A stretch of DNA of 15,293 nt from Streptomyces katrae (GTDB taxonomy: Bacteria; Actinomycetota; Actinomycetes; Streptomycetales; Streptomycetaceae): positions 1-15,293 of the forward strand of contig NZ_JZWV01000433.1 of assembly GCF_000966975.1 (NCBI RefSeq). Reading direction: 5' to 3'. Within the stretch, counting starts at the first letter, position 1; each line of letters starts with the position of its first letter. Positions 1-7,760 of this stretch are shown piece by piece. Below the pieces are notes generated by a model that was not told where the DNA came from, did no database searches, and saw only the letters and a program-made list of their open reading frames with translations. Made by a program: the position numbers and the translations under genes.

Positions 1-1206
1 GGCGAGGGCCGCGTCACGCTCGCGGTCGAGCGTCTGCACCAGGCCCGGCGGGTCGGCCAGCTGTCCGGCGAGCTGGAGGAGGGTGGGGTGGGGGCCGATC
101 TCGACCAGGACGGTCGGGGTCGCTCCGGCGCACACCCGGGACAGCGCGTCCCAGAACTCCACCGGCCGCAGCAGGTGATCCCGCCAGTACGCGGCGTCGG
201 GTGCCGCGTCCACCGGCCCGGCGGCGCAGCCGAACCACTCGGCGGAGGCGGGCGCCGACCAGGCGACCGCTTCGGCGGCCCGCTGGAACTCGTCCGCCAT
301 CGGGCTCAGGAGCGGGGAGTGGAAGGCGTGCGAGACCGACAGCCGGCGCGTGCGCAGGCCCTCGCCGCCCAGCAGTTCCCCGATCCGCTCCAGGACCCGG
401 CTGTCTCCGCTCAGCACCAGGTCACGGGGGCTGTTGACGGCGGCGACCGCCGCCAGGGGCTCGTCGGCGACCAGCCGGGCCACCCCGGCGGCGTCCCAGG
501 CGGAGCCCGGGCGGCACCGGACCGACAGCATGGTGCCGGGCTCGGTCCTCTCGACCATCAGCCGGCCGCGCTCCGCCACCAGCAGAAGGGCGTCCTCCTC
601 GGACACCGCTCCCGCGACGGCCGCGGCGGCGAACTCGCCCACGCTGTGCCCCAGTACGGCGTCGGGACGGATCCCGTACCGCGCGAGCACGCGCACCAGC
701 CCGAACTGGACGGCGAGCAGCGCGGGCGCCGCGATGTCCGTCCGGGCCAGCCGGTCCGCCATGTCCGGGTCGAAGAGGCAGTCCCGCAGCGGGTACGGCA
801 GCACGCCTTCCAGCAGCGCGTGGGCCCGGTCGATCCACTCCCGGAACTCGGGGTACGCGGTGTACGCGCCCGCCGCCATGCCGGTGTACTGGCCGCCCTG
901 GCCGGTGAAGGCGAAGACCGTGCGGCACCCGCCCGCGGCGGCCACGCCCGTACGGACGCCCGCCGAGGGGTCCCCCGGGTGCCGGAGCAGGGCCGCCGCG
1001 GTCTCCGTGTCGCCGGCGAGGACGGCGAGGCGGTGCTCGAACCGCTCCCGGCCGTGGACCAGCGTGTGCGCCACGTCCCGCAGGCCGGTGTCCCACCGGT
1101 CGTCGAGGAAGCCGCCGAGGGCGGTCGAGGTGCGGGCGAGGGCGGCCGCGCCCCGCGCGGAGACGGGAAGGATGAAGGGTGGTTCCACCCTGTTCTCTGC
1201 AGTCAC
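1..1206 (-). CDS. Type I PKS, N-terminal acyltransferase (AT) part; runs off the left edge
   Basis: The frame is open for 402 codons from a GTG start to the window edge, so the C-terminus is missing. Residues about 9-80 match the KS-to-AT linker (FILPVSARGAAAL, then HTLVHGRERFEHRLAV). The AT follows: GQGGQY at 102-107, nucleophile motif GHSVGE at 186-191 (Ser188), HAFHS at 293-297 (His296) and EIGPHPTLL near 369-377. GHSVGE with HAFH is the usual signature for malonyl-CoA rather than methylmalonyl-CoA. The GTG overlaps the TGA of the upstream C-A-T-KS gene as GTGA, and GGGGGGA lies 7 bases before it. There is no KS in this protein; the partner KS ends the preceding protein, so the two should work as one extension module. 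One extra G in the nearby G6 run would fuse the genes, so the split may be an artefact or a mutation. ACP and reductive domains would lie to the left, unseen. Confidence 0.9.
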   Translation of the reverse strand, partial: MTAENRVEPPFILPVSARGAAALARTSTALGGFLDDRWDTGLRDVAHTLVHGRERFEHRLAVLAGDTETAAALLRHPGDPSAGVRTGVAAAGGCRTVFAFTGQGGQYTGMAAGAYTAYPEFREWIDRAHALLEGVLPYPLRDCLFDPDMADRLARTDIAAPALLAVQFGLVRVLARYGIRPDAVLGHSVGEFAAAAVAGAVSEEDALLLVAERGRLMVERTEPGTMLSVRCRPGSAWDAAGVARLVADEPLAAVAAVNSPRDLVLSGDSRVLERIGELLGGEGLRTRRLSVSHAFHSPLLSPMADEFQRAAEAVAWSAPASAEWFGCAAGPVDAAPDAAYWRDHLLRPVEFWDALSRVCAGATPTVLVEIGPHPTLLQLAGQLADPPGLVQTLDRERDAALA

Positions 1207-4200
1207 TGATGGGTCCCCCCAGTCGGCTCGGTGAATTCCTCCACGAGCACGCAGGCATTGGTGCCGCCGATTCCGAACGAGCTCACCCCGGCGAGCCGCG
1301 GTGTGTCCCCGGCCGGCCACGGCTCGTCAGCGGTCAGCAGCCGAAGGCTGCGGTCCGTGAGCTCCTCGATGGGCTGTGCGGAGTTGACCGTGCCCGGGAG
1401 AACCTGCTCCCGCAGCGCGTAGACCGCGGTGAGCAGGCCGGCGACGCCGGCCGCCGTGTTGCAGTGGCCGATCGCGGACTTCACCGAGCTGACGGGCAGC
1501 GGAGCGGCCCGCTCCCCGACGACCTCGCCGAGCGCCGTCGCCTCCACCGCGTCCCCCAGCCGGGTGCCCGTGCCGTGGGTCTCGACGAAGCCGAGGTCGT
1601 CCGCCTCACGGCCCGCGACCCGCAGCGCGCCGCGGACCACGGCCACCTGGCCGTCGGCCCCGGGCGCGGTGTAACCGGCCTTGCGGCTGCCGTCGTTGTT
1701 GACGGCCGAGCCGACGATCACGGCGTGGACCGGGTCCCCGTCGCGGAGCGCGTCGGAGAGCCTGCGGAGCAGGACCACGCCGGCTCCGTCCCCGCCCACC
1801 GTTCCGGTGGCGCGGACGTCGAAGGGCCGGCAGACACCGTCCGTGGCGTAGATCATGCCGGGCTCGTAGACGTAGCCGCCGTGCTCCGGATCGAGGATCG
1901 ACACCCCGCCGGCGAAGGCGTAGTCGCTGGCGCCCGAGCGCAGGCTCGCGCAGGCCATGTGGACCGCCACGAGGGAGGTCGAGCAGGCCGTGTCGACCAT
2001 GACGCTCTCGCCCTGGAAGTCGTGGCGGTAGGAGTAGCGGGTGGCGGCGAAGGAGGGCCTGGAGGTGAAGGCCCGGGAGAGGTCCTCGGCGAGGGAGCCC
2101 TCGCCGTCCGTCGTCTGGGCCCCGGTCTCCGCGCAGCCCGCGTAGAGGCTGGTGCGCCCCCGCAGCCGGTCCGGGGTGACCGCGGCGTTCTCCATGGCCG
2201 ACCAGAGGCATTCGTGGAGCAGGCCGTGTTGCGGGTCGGTCGCCCGCGCCTCGTCCGGGGACATCCCCAGCAGCTCGGCGTCGAACGCGCGGGCCCCGTC
2301 GAGCAGGCCCCAGCGGTCTATGCGCAGCCGCCCGTCGCCGAGGTCGACCGCGGGCGCGTCCGCGCCGGCGACGCAGTCCCGGGCGTCGCGCAGGTTGTCC
2401 CAGAAGGCGTACACGTCCGGCGCCTGGGCGAAGCGTGCGGCGACGCCGATGATGGCGATCGGCTCGCCGGCGCCGGCGGTGACGGCGGCCGGGGCGGCCG
2501 GGGCGAGGGCGTCGGGGGTGCCCAGCCGTGCCGCCTGGGCGCGGACGGTGGTGTACCTGAGCAGTTCGGCGACGCCCAGCTCCAGACCGGCGTGCCGCTT
2601 CAGCATGGCCTGGAGGCGCACCAGCAGGAGCGAATGGCCGCCCGCTTCGAAGAAGTTGACGTCGTCGTCGGTGGGGACCTCGCCGAGGACCTCGCTCCAC
2701 GCGTTCCGGACGGCGTCGAGACCGTGCCCCGCGGGCGCCGGGCGGGCGGTGGCGGCGGCCGGGCGGGCCGCGGAGCGGCGCTCCGGGGCGGGCAGCCGGC
2801 GCCAGTCGACCTTGCCGTTGGCGTTGAGCGGGAGTTCGTCCAGTTCCGCCCAGGCGGTCGGCACGGCGAACTCCGGGAGGACCGCGCCGGCCCGGGACCG
2901 CACGTCCTGCCAGCCGCAGCCCGGCCGCATCACCAGGTAGGCGGCGATCTCCTTCTCCCCGCGCGGGTTGCGCCAGGTCGTGACGTGGCAGGCATGGACC
3001 GCGGGGTCGGCGAGCAGGGCCGAGCGGATCTCGCCGAGTTCGATGCGCTGGCTGCGGATCTTCACCTGGTCGTCCATGCGCCCGACGAACTCGATCTCAC
3101 CGCCGGGCAGTCGGCGGACCCGGTCGCCCGTCCGGTACAGACGGCCGCCGGGCCGCCCCCCGAAGGGGTCCGGCACGAAGACCTCGGCGGTCCGGCGCGG
3201 GTCGCCGAGATAGCCGCGGGCCAGGCCGACGCCGCCGAGCAGCAGTTCGCCGGGGCAGCCGACGGGAGCGAGGTCGAAGGTCCCCTCGTGGACGACGTAC
3301 GCCTCCGTCCCCGGGACGCAGCGGCCGATCGAGAGGGTGCGGCTCCCCTCCTCGACCGCGTCGACCTTGGTGAACATCGAGGTGAAGGAGTTCTCGGTCG
3401 GTCCGTACCCGTGCAGCAGCACACCGGGGCCGCACCACTTCACGGCGCGCGCCACCTGCGGTATGGCGGCCGTGTCACCGCCGAAGACCATGACCCGCAG
3501 GTGCTGGAAGAGGTCGGGGGCCTCGGTGACGAGGTTGTGGAACAGGGGGGTGGTGACCATGAGCATCGTGACGCCGTGGTCCGCCACGGCGTCGCGCAGC
3601 GCCGCGGGTGCGAGCGCCAGCTCCCGGTCGAGGATCACCAGGCGTGCGCCGTGGGTCAGCGCCCCCCAGATCTCGTAGGTCGCGCCGTCGAAGTTCAACG
3701 GGGACAGGTGGGCGATCCGGTCGTCCGCTTCGAGGCGGACGTAGCCGTCGCCGCGCATCAGCCGGGAGACGCCCAGGTGCGAGAGCATCACGCCCTTGGG
3801 CCGTCCGGTCGATCCGGAGGTGTACAGCACGTTGAGGAGCATGTCGGGGTGGAGTGCGACGCCGGGCGGGTCGCCTGGCAGGCCGGCGGCGGCCTCGCGC
3901 ACGTCGGTGACGGAGTGCGCGGGGTGGCCGAGGCGGGCGACGCGCTCCACGCCGTCGGGCGAGGTGAGCACCCGGCGGACGCCGGAGTCGCGGAGGATCG
4001 TCGCGAGCTTCTCGTCGGGGTACCCGGGCTCCAGCGGCAGGTACGCCTTGCCCGCGAGGGCGATGCCGAGGAAGGCGACGACGGCGTCGACGCCCTCGCC
4101 GAGCAGGACCGCCACGATCTCCTCGGAGTCCTGCGGGCGGCCGGTGGCGCGCGGGTCGTCCCGCAGGAGCCACCGGGCGACCCGGGAGGAGGCCGCGACC

Positions 4201-5636
4201 AGTTCCCCGTAGGTGAGCGACTGCGCGCCGTGGACCACCGCGATGCGGTCGGGGTCGCGCCGCGCGGCGTCGAGGACCATCTGCGGCGGTGTCGCCGTCG
4301 GGTGCGGGGTCCCGGGCCCGGGGTCCGCCGAGGGCGCGGCTGCCGCGTCGGCTGCCAGCAGGAGGGTGCCCAGGTGCGACGAGGGGCCGGCCGCGGCGGC
4401 GAGCAGGAGGCCGACGACCTGGTCGAGCATCGCCCGGGCAGTCGAGGGCCGCAGGATGCCGGCGTCGTAGTCCAGCTTCAGGGTGAGGCCGCCGTCGCCC
4501 TCGACCGCCATCAGCGCCACGTCGTGCTTGACGGCGCCCAGCCGCACGTCCGCGCGGGTGACGGTGGTACCGCAGGAGAGCAGCCTGACGCCGGGCTCGG
4601 TGCGGTGCGTGTAGGTGGCCCGGAAGGCAGGGTAGCGCCGGCCCTGCGCGGCGAGTTCCGCGCGCAGGGCGCCGGTGTCGACGCCCGAGTGCTCGAAGGA
4701 CTCGATCACCTGGGCGCGGACCGCCGCCAGATGCTCGCTCCACGGGGTCCGCGGGGCGAAGGACGACCGCACGGGGAGCACGCGTGCGACGAGGCCGACG
4801 GTGTCGTCACGGCCGGAGCCGGTCCGCCCGCTGAACGGGATGCCCAGCAGGCCTTCGGACTGTCCGCTCCACTGGTGGAGGACGGCGGTCCACGCCGCGA
4901 GGACCCCGATCGCCGGGGAGACCAGGGCGGTCTCGAAGTGCGCCCGGAGGGCCGACAGCGACGCGCCGGTGACCGACGCCTCCTCGCATCCGGCGGCCGA
5001 GGGCCGCACGCCGCGCACCAGGTCGGGCAGGGGCTCCAGCGTCTCGGAGGACTCGTGGAGGACCGTGAGCCAGTGGGCCAGGTCTTCCGCGGCCCGCCCG
5101 TACGGCTCCTCGTCCTCGTCCTCGTCCTGCGCGCTCTCCCCCGTCTCGTGCGGCCGCGCTCCGGTCGCCTGCTCGTAGAACGAGCAGAGGTCGTCCACGA
5201 GGACGTCGACGGAGGCGGCGTCGAGCACGATGTGGTGGCCCGTCATGACCAGCACGGCACCGGCGGGTTCGACCAGGAGGTCGGACCGCAGGAGGCCCGG
5301 GGTGGTCATGTCGAGGGGCCGCAGCCCGGCCTGCTCGGCCCAGGCCGCCCTGCCCCCGTCGTCGAGGTCCCGGCCGGACCGCACGGTCCTGAGGGACGGT
5401 TCGACGTGCTCGGCGACGATCTGGCGCACCGTGCCGTCGTCGTCCGTCCGGAACGACGAACGCAGGGCCGGGTGGCGCTCGTGCAGCCGCGCGAGCGCCG
5501 CGCGCAGGGCCGCCTCGTCGATCCTGCCCTGGAAGCGCAGGCAGACGGGGACGTTGTAGCGGGAGGATTCCGGTTCCTGGCTCGCGGCCAGCCAGAGGTC
5601 GAGCTGTTCGGCTCCGGCGGTGACGACATTGCTCAT
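1203..5636 (-). CDS. Hybrid NRPS-PKS, domains C-A-T-KS
   Basis: A 1477-residue protein. Condensation domain 8-410 with HHIVLDA at 134-140 (consensus HHxxxDG, last Gly replaced by Ala). Adenylation domain about 450-950: YTSGSTGRPKG 605-615, FDGATYEIW 649-657, GYGPTEN 743-749, YRTGD 834-838, NGKVD with Lys942. The pocket read by eye is D-G-Y-V-V-G-G-F-T-K, which I cannot assign. Carrier domain about 970-1040 with FFEAGGHSLL, phosphopantetheine Ser1002. Ketosynthase 1058-1466: DTACSTS with Cys1218, THGTGT with His1354, GHCNTAAG with His1391, so all three catalytic residues are present. The ATG chosen overlaps the upstream TGA as ATGA; an in-frame upstream start would add 19 unlikely residues. 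An acidic run (DEDEDEE) sits near 171-177. The protein condenses one amino acid onto the chain and passes it to the KS; the matching AT opens the next gene. Confidence 0.95.
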   Translation of the reverse strand: MSNVVTAGAEQLDLWLAASQEPESSRYNVPVCLRFQGRIDEAALRAALARLHERHPALRSSFRTDDDGTVRQIVAEHVEPSLRTVRSGRDLDDGGRAAWAEQAGLRPLDMTTPGLLRSDLLVEPAGAVLVMTGHHIVLDAASVDVLVDDLCSFYEQATGARPHETGESAQDEDEDEEPYGRAAEDLAHWLTVLHESSETLEPLPDLVRGVRPSAAGCEEASVTGASLSALRAHFETALVSPAIGVLAAWTAVLHQWSGQSEGLLGIPFSGRTGSGRDDTVGLVARVLPVRSSFAPRTPWSEHLAAVRAQVIESFEHSGVDTGALRAELAAQGRRYPAFRATYTHRTEPGVRLLSCGTTVTRADVRLGAVKHDVALMAVEGDGGLTLKLDYDAGILRPSTARAMLDQVVGLLLAAAAGPSSHLGTLLLAADAAAAPSADPGPGTPHPTATPPQMVLDAARRDPDRIAVVHGAQSLTYGELVAASSRVARWLLRDDPRATGRPQDSEEIVAVLLGEGVDAVVAFLGIALAGKAYLPLEPGYPDEKLATILRDSGVRRVLTSPDGVERVARLGHPAHSVTDVREAAAGLPGDPPGVALHPDMLLNVLYTSGSTGRPKGVMLSHLGVSRLMRGDGYVRLEADDRIAHLSPLNFDGATYEIWGALTHGARLVILDRELALAPAALRDAVADHGVTMLMVTTPLFHNLVTEAPDLFQHLRVMVFGGDTAAIPQVARAVKWCGPGVLLHGYGPTENSFTSMFTKVDAVEEGSRTLSIGRCVPGTEAYVVHEGTFDLAPVGCPGELLLGGVGLARGYLGDPRRTAEVFVPDPFGGRPGGRLYRTGDRVRRLPGGEIEFVGRMDDQVKIRSQRIELGEIRSALLADPAVHACHVTTWRNPRGEKEIAAYLVMRPGCGWQDVRSRAGAVLPEFAVPTAWAELDELPLNANGKVDWRRLPAPERRSAARPAAATARPAPAGHGLDAVRNAWSEVLGEVPTDDDVNFFEAGGHSLLLVRLQAMLKRHAGLELGVAELLRYTTVRAQAARLGTPDALAPAAPAAVTAGAGEPIAIIGVAARFAQAPDVYAFWDNLRDARDCVAGADAPAVDLGDGRLRIDRWGLLDGARAFDAELLGMSPDEARATDPQHGLLHECLWSAMENAAVTPDRLRGRTSLYAGCAETGAQTTDGEGSLAEDLSRAFTSRPSFAATRYSYRHDFQGESVMVDTACSTSLVAVHMACASLRSGASDYAFAGGVSILDPEHGGYVYEPGMIYATDGVCRPFDVRATGTVGGDGAGVVLLRRLSDALRDGDPVHAVIVGSAVNNDGSRKAGYTAPGADGQVAVVRGALRVAGREADDLGFVETHGTGTRLGDAVEATALGEVVGERAAPLPVSSVKSAIGHCNTAAGVAGLLTAVYALREQVLPGTVNSAQPIEELTDRSLRLLTADEPWPAGDTPRLAGVSSFGIGGTNACVLVEEFTEPTGGTHQ
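1215..1220 (-). other. G6 homopolymer at the KS/AT gene junction
   Basis: On the coding strand six consecutive G lie 9 bases before the AT start codon, encoding the Gly-Gly near the end of the KS protein. With seven G the KS frame would read TGGDPSVTAENRVEPPF straight into the AT protein with no stop. The run also serves as a possible ribosome-binding site for the GTG start. It is either the site of a one-base loss or a coincidence next to a real gene boundary. Confidence 0.6.
5107..5130 (-). repeat. Short GTCCTC repeat encoding an acidic run
   Basis: About three to four hexanucleotide units encode the alternating Asp-Glu run at residues 171-177 of the C-A-T-KS protein, in a surface loop after the HHxxxD motif of the condensation domain. 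It looks like a slippage-derived insertion. Confidence 0.6.
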
Positions 5637-6478
5637 ATCTGCGGGGTCCGGTCCGGGGTCGCCTGCCGGTAGGCGTCGTCGACGCTCTTCCACAGGAGCG
5701 GGAAGACGGAACGCTCGGACAGCCGCTCGAGCTCGTTCACGGGTTCACCGCGCAGGCTCGTCGGGCCGTCGGCGGCCGCGGGGGCCTGCTCGGTGCGCGC
5801 CGCCGGGTGACCGCCCAGGTGCTGGCGGACCAGTCGCAGGTGGAGCTGGTTCCACTCCATGAGCTTGCAGTCGAGCGCGTGGAGTCCGGTCTGGACCGTC
5901 GAGAGCCCGCTCAGCCACGCGGCGGGTGCCTCGCCGCCCTCCCGGGCGAACTCCTCGATCAGGTCCTTGGAGGTCACGCCGCCGCGCTGCATGGCGGCTT
6001 CGAACGACTTCCACACCGCGCGGCAGACCCGGCGCAGGTTGCGTCCGCCCGGGGAGTCCAGTCCGCTGGTGTTCGCCGGGAGGTGGTCGCGCATGCGCAG
6101 GAAGCTGGCCTGGGGAAGGTGGTCCATCAGGATGCGGACGCACTGGACGGGCAGTTCCGCCAGTGAGTTCGTCCGGGCCATGAGCCGGGCGGCCAGGCCG
6201 AAGTCGTCGTGGTCCAGGGCCCCGGCCACGCGGCCCAGTTCGTTGTGCATGGAGCACCAGACGTACTCGTTGACCAGGTGGACGATCTGGAACATCCGGT
6301 GGTCGGAGTTGATGAGCTCGTCCTCGGGGACCAGTGCGGCCATCGCGAGGGTGATCCGGGTGTCCATCTCGTAGTTGCTGCCGCGGTCGTACTCGAAACG
6401 CAGGAGCGGGTTGGGCTCGCTGGGGTTGAGAACCGCCTTGGCCTCGCCCGGCCGGCCTTCTTCGATGCGTCGTGCCAT
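5633..6478 (-). CDS. TDO-superfamily heme protein, shorter paralogue (TDO-like 2)
   Basis: A 281-residue protein that aligns by eye with the tryptophan 2,3-dioxygenase core. SDHRMFQIVHLVNEYVWCSM (58-77) matches the TDO helix [20 protein letters not shown] without gaps. It keeps Phe63 (TDO Phe51) and His67 (distal His55). FLRMRDHLP with Arg130 matches the carboxylate-binding Arg region, and TSGLDS (137-142) matches SGFQS. His213 in EWNQLHLRLVRQHLGG fits the proximal heme ligand. After that Gly-Gly the family's GTGGTSG loop and YLR segment are missing, replaced by an unrelated tail of about 60 residues. Start and upstream stop share TAATG, with GAGGAG upstream. It could be an oxygenase of a non-standard substrate, akin in principle to heme aromatic hydroxylases or MarE-type enzymes, or a partner subunit of the adjacent TDO-like protein. 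Family is fairly sure; reaction is not. Confidence 0.8.
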   Translation of the reverse strand: MARRIEEGRPGEAKAVLNPSEPNPLLRFEYDRGSNYEMDTRITLAMAALVPEDELINSDHRMFQIVHLVNEYVWCSMHNELGRVAGALDHDDFGLAARLMARTNSLAELPVQCVRILMDHLPQASFLRMRDHLPANTSGLDSPGGRNLRRVCRAVWKSFEAAMQRGGVTSKDLIEEFAREGGEAPAAWLSGLSTVQTGLHALDCKLMEWNQLHLRLVRQHLGGHPAARTEQAPAAADGPTSLRGEPVNELERLSERSVFPLLWKSVDDAYRQATPDRTPQI

Positions 6479-7725
6479 TAGTGCGTTGTCTCCTCAGCTC
6501 GGCGGAACAGCCTGTTGTCGATGACGGATCTCAAGTAGGGGGTGCCCTCGGTGTAGCCCGTGCCGCTGACCGAGCCGATCATGCGGACGGCAAGCCGGTA
6601 GTGGGTGCGCTTCCAGCGCTGGTGGACGGCCTCGATCTGGGCCATCTCCCGGGCCAGGCGCGCCCCGACGTCCGGTTCGTGGGCGCGGCTCGCGATCAGC
6701 GCGTCCGCGGCCCCGCGCACGGTGGTCATGCTCTCCAGGACGCGGCCGCGCACCTGGGGGACGGACCGGAAGGCCGGCGACTCGACGCGTTCGGGGGCGG
6801 GCGTGCCGCACAGGGCTTCGAAGGTCTTGTAGTTGACGGACTGGATGGCGCTGGCACCCTCGGTGAACTTCCTGAAGAACTCGAAGGACTCGCGCTGCAT
6901 CGTGGCGAGCAGGGAGAACAGCGGGAGTCCGCCGCTCAGTACCCGGGAGATCGCGGAGAGGCTCCGGAGGGCTTCCTCCGCGTCCCGGGCCTCGAGCCTG
7001 CGGATCGCCTCCGACGCCAGCCGGGCCAGGCACTCGAAGATCGACTCGAACGACTGGAGCACCCGGATGAAGAGGTACTCGTCGTGGATGACGTAGACCG
7101 GCATGAGGGTCTGGTCCAGCCTGGAGGCCATCCCGGACGGCGCCGTCTCGATCACTTCGGTGAGCTGGTCGAAACGCTCCTGCAGACCGGAGACCTTCGG
7201 GGTCAGCGGCTTCCCGCTCAGCATATCCATTTCGACTGCTACACGGAGCCCGTGTCGCAGTCTTTTTTCCACGACTTCCGGGGACGGCCGCATGCACGGC
7301 AGCTGGGAACGGTGCCCCAGCGCCGCACCGCTTTCGAATGCGAGGGCGTCGTAGAGCAGGAACGCTATGCGCGTGCCGACCTCGTCCTCGAATTCCTGGA
7401 GCGGCGGCGCCTGCCGCGGACGCAGCAGGTCGAGGGCCGTGTAGGTCGTGTAGTCGTAGGTGCCGTCGTGCTTGTCCAGCACCACCGAGAGGAAGCGTCG
7501 CAGGTGGTCGCGGGCCGTGTCGTCGCCGGCGGCCCCGGTCCCGGCGGCGCGGGCCCGGACGAGCGCCTCGACGACGGGCGTCGCGAGGAAGTGCTTTCCG
7601 ACGGATCTGACATAACGCACGACATTGGCGTAGGGAAACTCTTCGGCCAGCGGCGACTGCTGCCAGGAATCGAGCTCCATCAGCAGGAGTCCCGGGAGGC
7701 CGAATTCCCCCTCGTCGAAATACAT
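6478..7725 (-). CDS. TDO-superfamily heme oxygenase, longer paralogue (TDO-like 1)
   Basis: A 415-residue protein, longer than a typical bacterial TDO (about 280-300). DYTTYTALDLL at 91-101 resembles the TDO N-terminal helix, followed by an insertion of about 100 residues. HDEYLFIRVLQSFESIFECL (214-233) matches the distal-pocket helix, with Phe219 but Leu223 where TDO has His55. FEFFRKF (Arg285), then ASAIQSVNYKTFEALCG, matches the FR and SGFQSxQFR region. WKRTHYRLAVRMIG (371-384) carries the expected heme ligand His375, and GTGYTEGTPYLR (388-399) matches the GTGGTSG-YLR substrate loop. GGGGGAT lies 5-11 bases before the ATG; longer in-frame starts reach into the PPTase gene and translate implausibly. 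The ortholog role could be Trp ring opening, but the missing distal His and the N-terminal extension suggest another aromatic oxidation. Codon use is visibly less GC-rich than in its neighbours. Confidence 0.85.
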   Translation of the reverse strand: MYFDEGEFGLPGLLLMELDSWQQSPLAEEFPYANVVRYVRSVGKHFLATPVVEALVRARAAGTGAAGDDTARDHLRRFLSVVLDKHDGTYDYTTYTALDLLRPRQAPPLQEFEDEVGTRIAFLLYDALAFESGAALGHRSQLPCMRPSPEVVEKRLRHGLRVAVEMDMLSGKPLTPKVSGLQERFDQLTEVIETAPSGMASRLDQTLMPVYVIHDEYLFIRVLQSFESIFECLARLASEAIRRLEARDAEEALRSLSAISRVLSGGLPLFSLLATMQRESFEFFRKFTEGASAIQSVNYKTFEALCGTPAPERVESPAFRSVPQVRGRVLESMTTVRGAADALIASRAHEPDVGARLAREMAQIEAVHQRWKRTHYRLAVRMIGSVSGTGYTEGTPYLRSVIDNRLFRRAEETTH

Positions 7726-7730
7726 ACAGA

Positions 7731-7737
7731 ATCCCCC
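7731..7737 (-). promoter_or_regulatory. Ribosome-binding site of TDO-like 1
   Basis: GGGGGAT lies 5-11 bases before the ATG at 7725 inside a short AT-richer spacer after the PPTase stop. It decides the start, since the same frame stays open upstream but translates to an implausible Arg/Gly/Pro-rich stretch inside the PPTase gene. Confidence 0.7.
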
Positions 7738-7760
7738 AAAGAATAAGCGAAGGAATTGCC

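Noticed and set aside
1179..5672. A plus-strand open frame of about 1497 codons opposite the C-A-T-KS gene
   Set aside because: It is the antisense shadow of a clearly homologous NRPS-PKS gene; very high GC suppresses stop codons on the opposite strand, and the translation has no recognisable domain.
7726..7760. A promoter in the AT-richer spacer before TDO-like 1
   Set aside because: Only 35 bases, no convincing -10/-35 pair, and a good ribosome-binding site explains the spacer.
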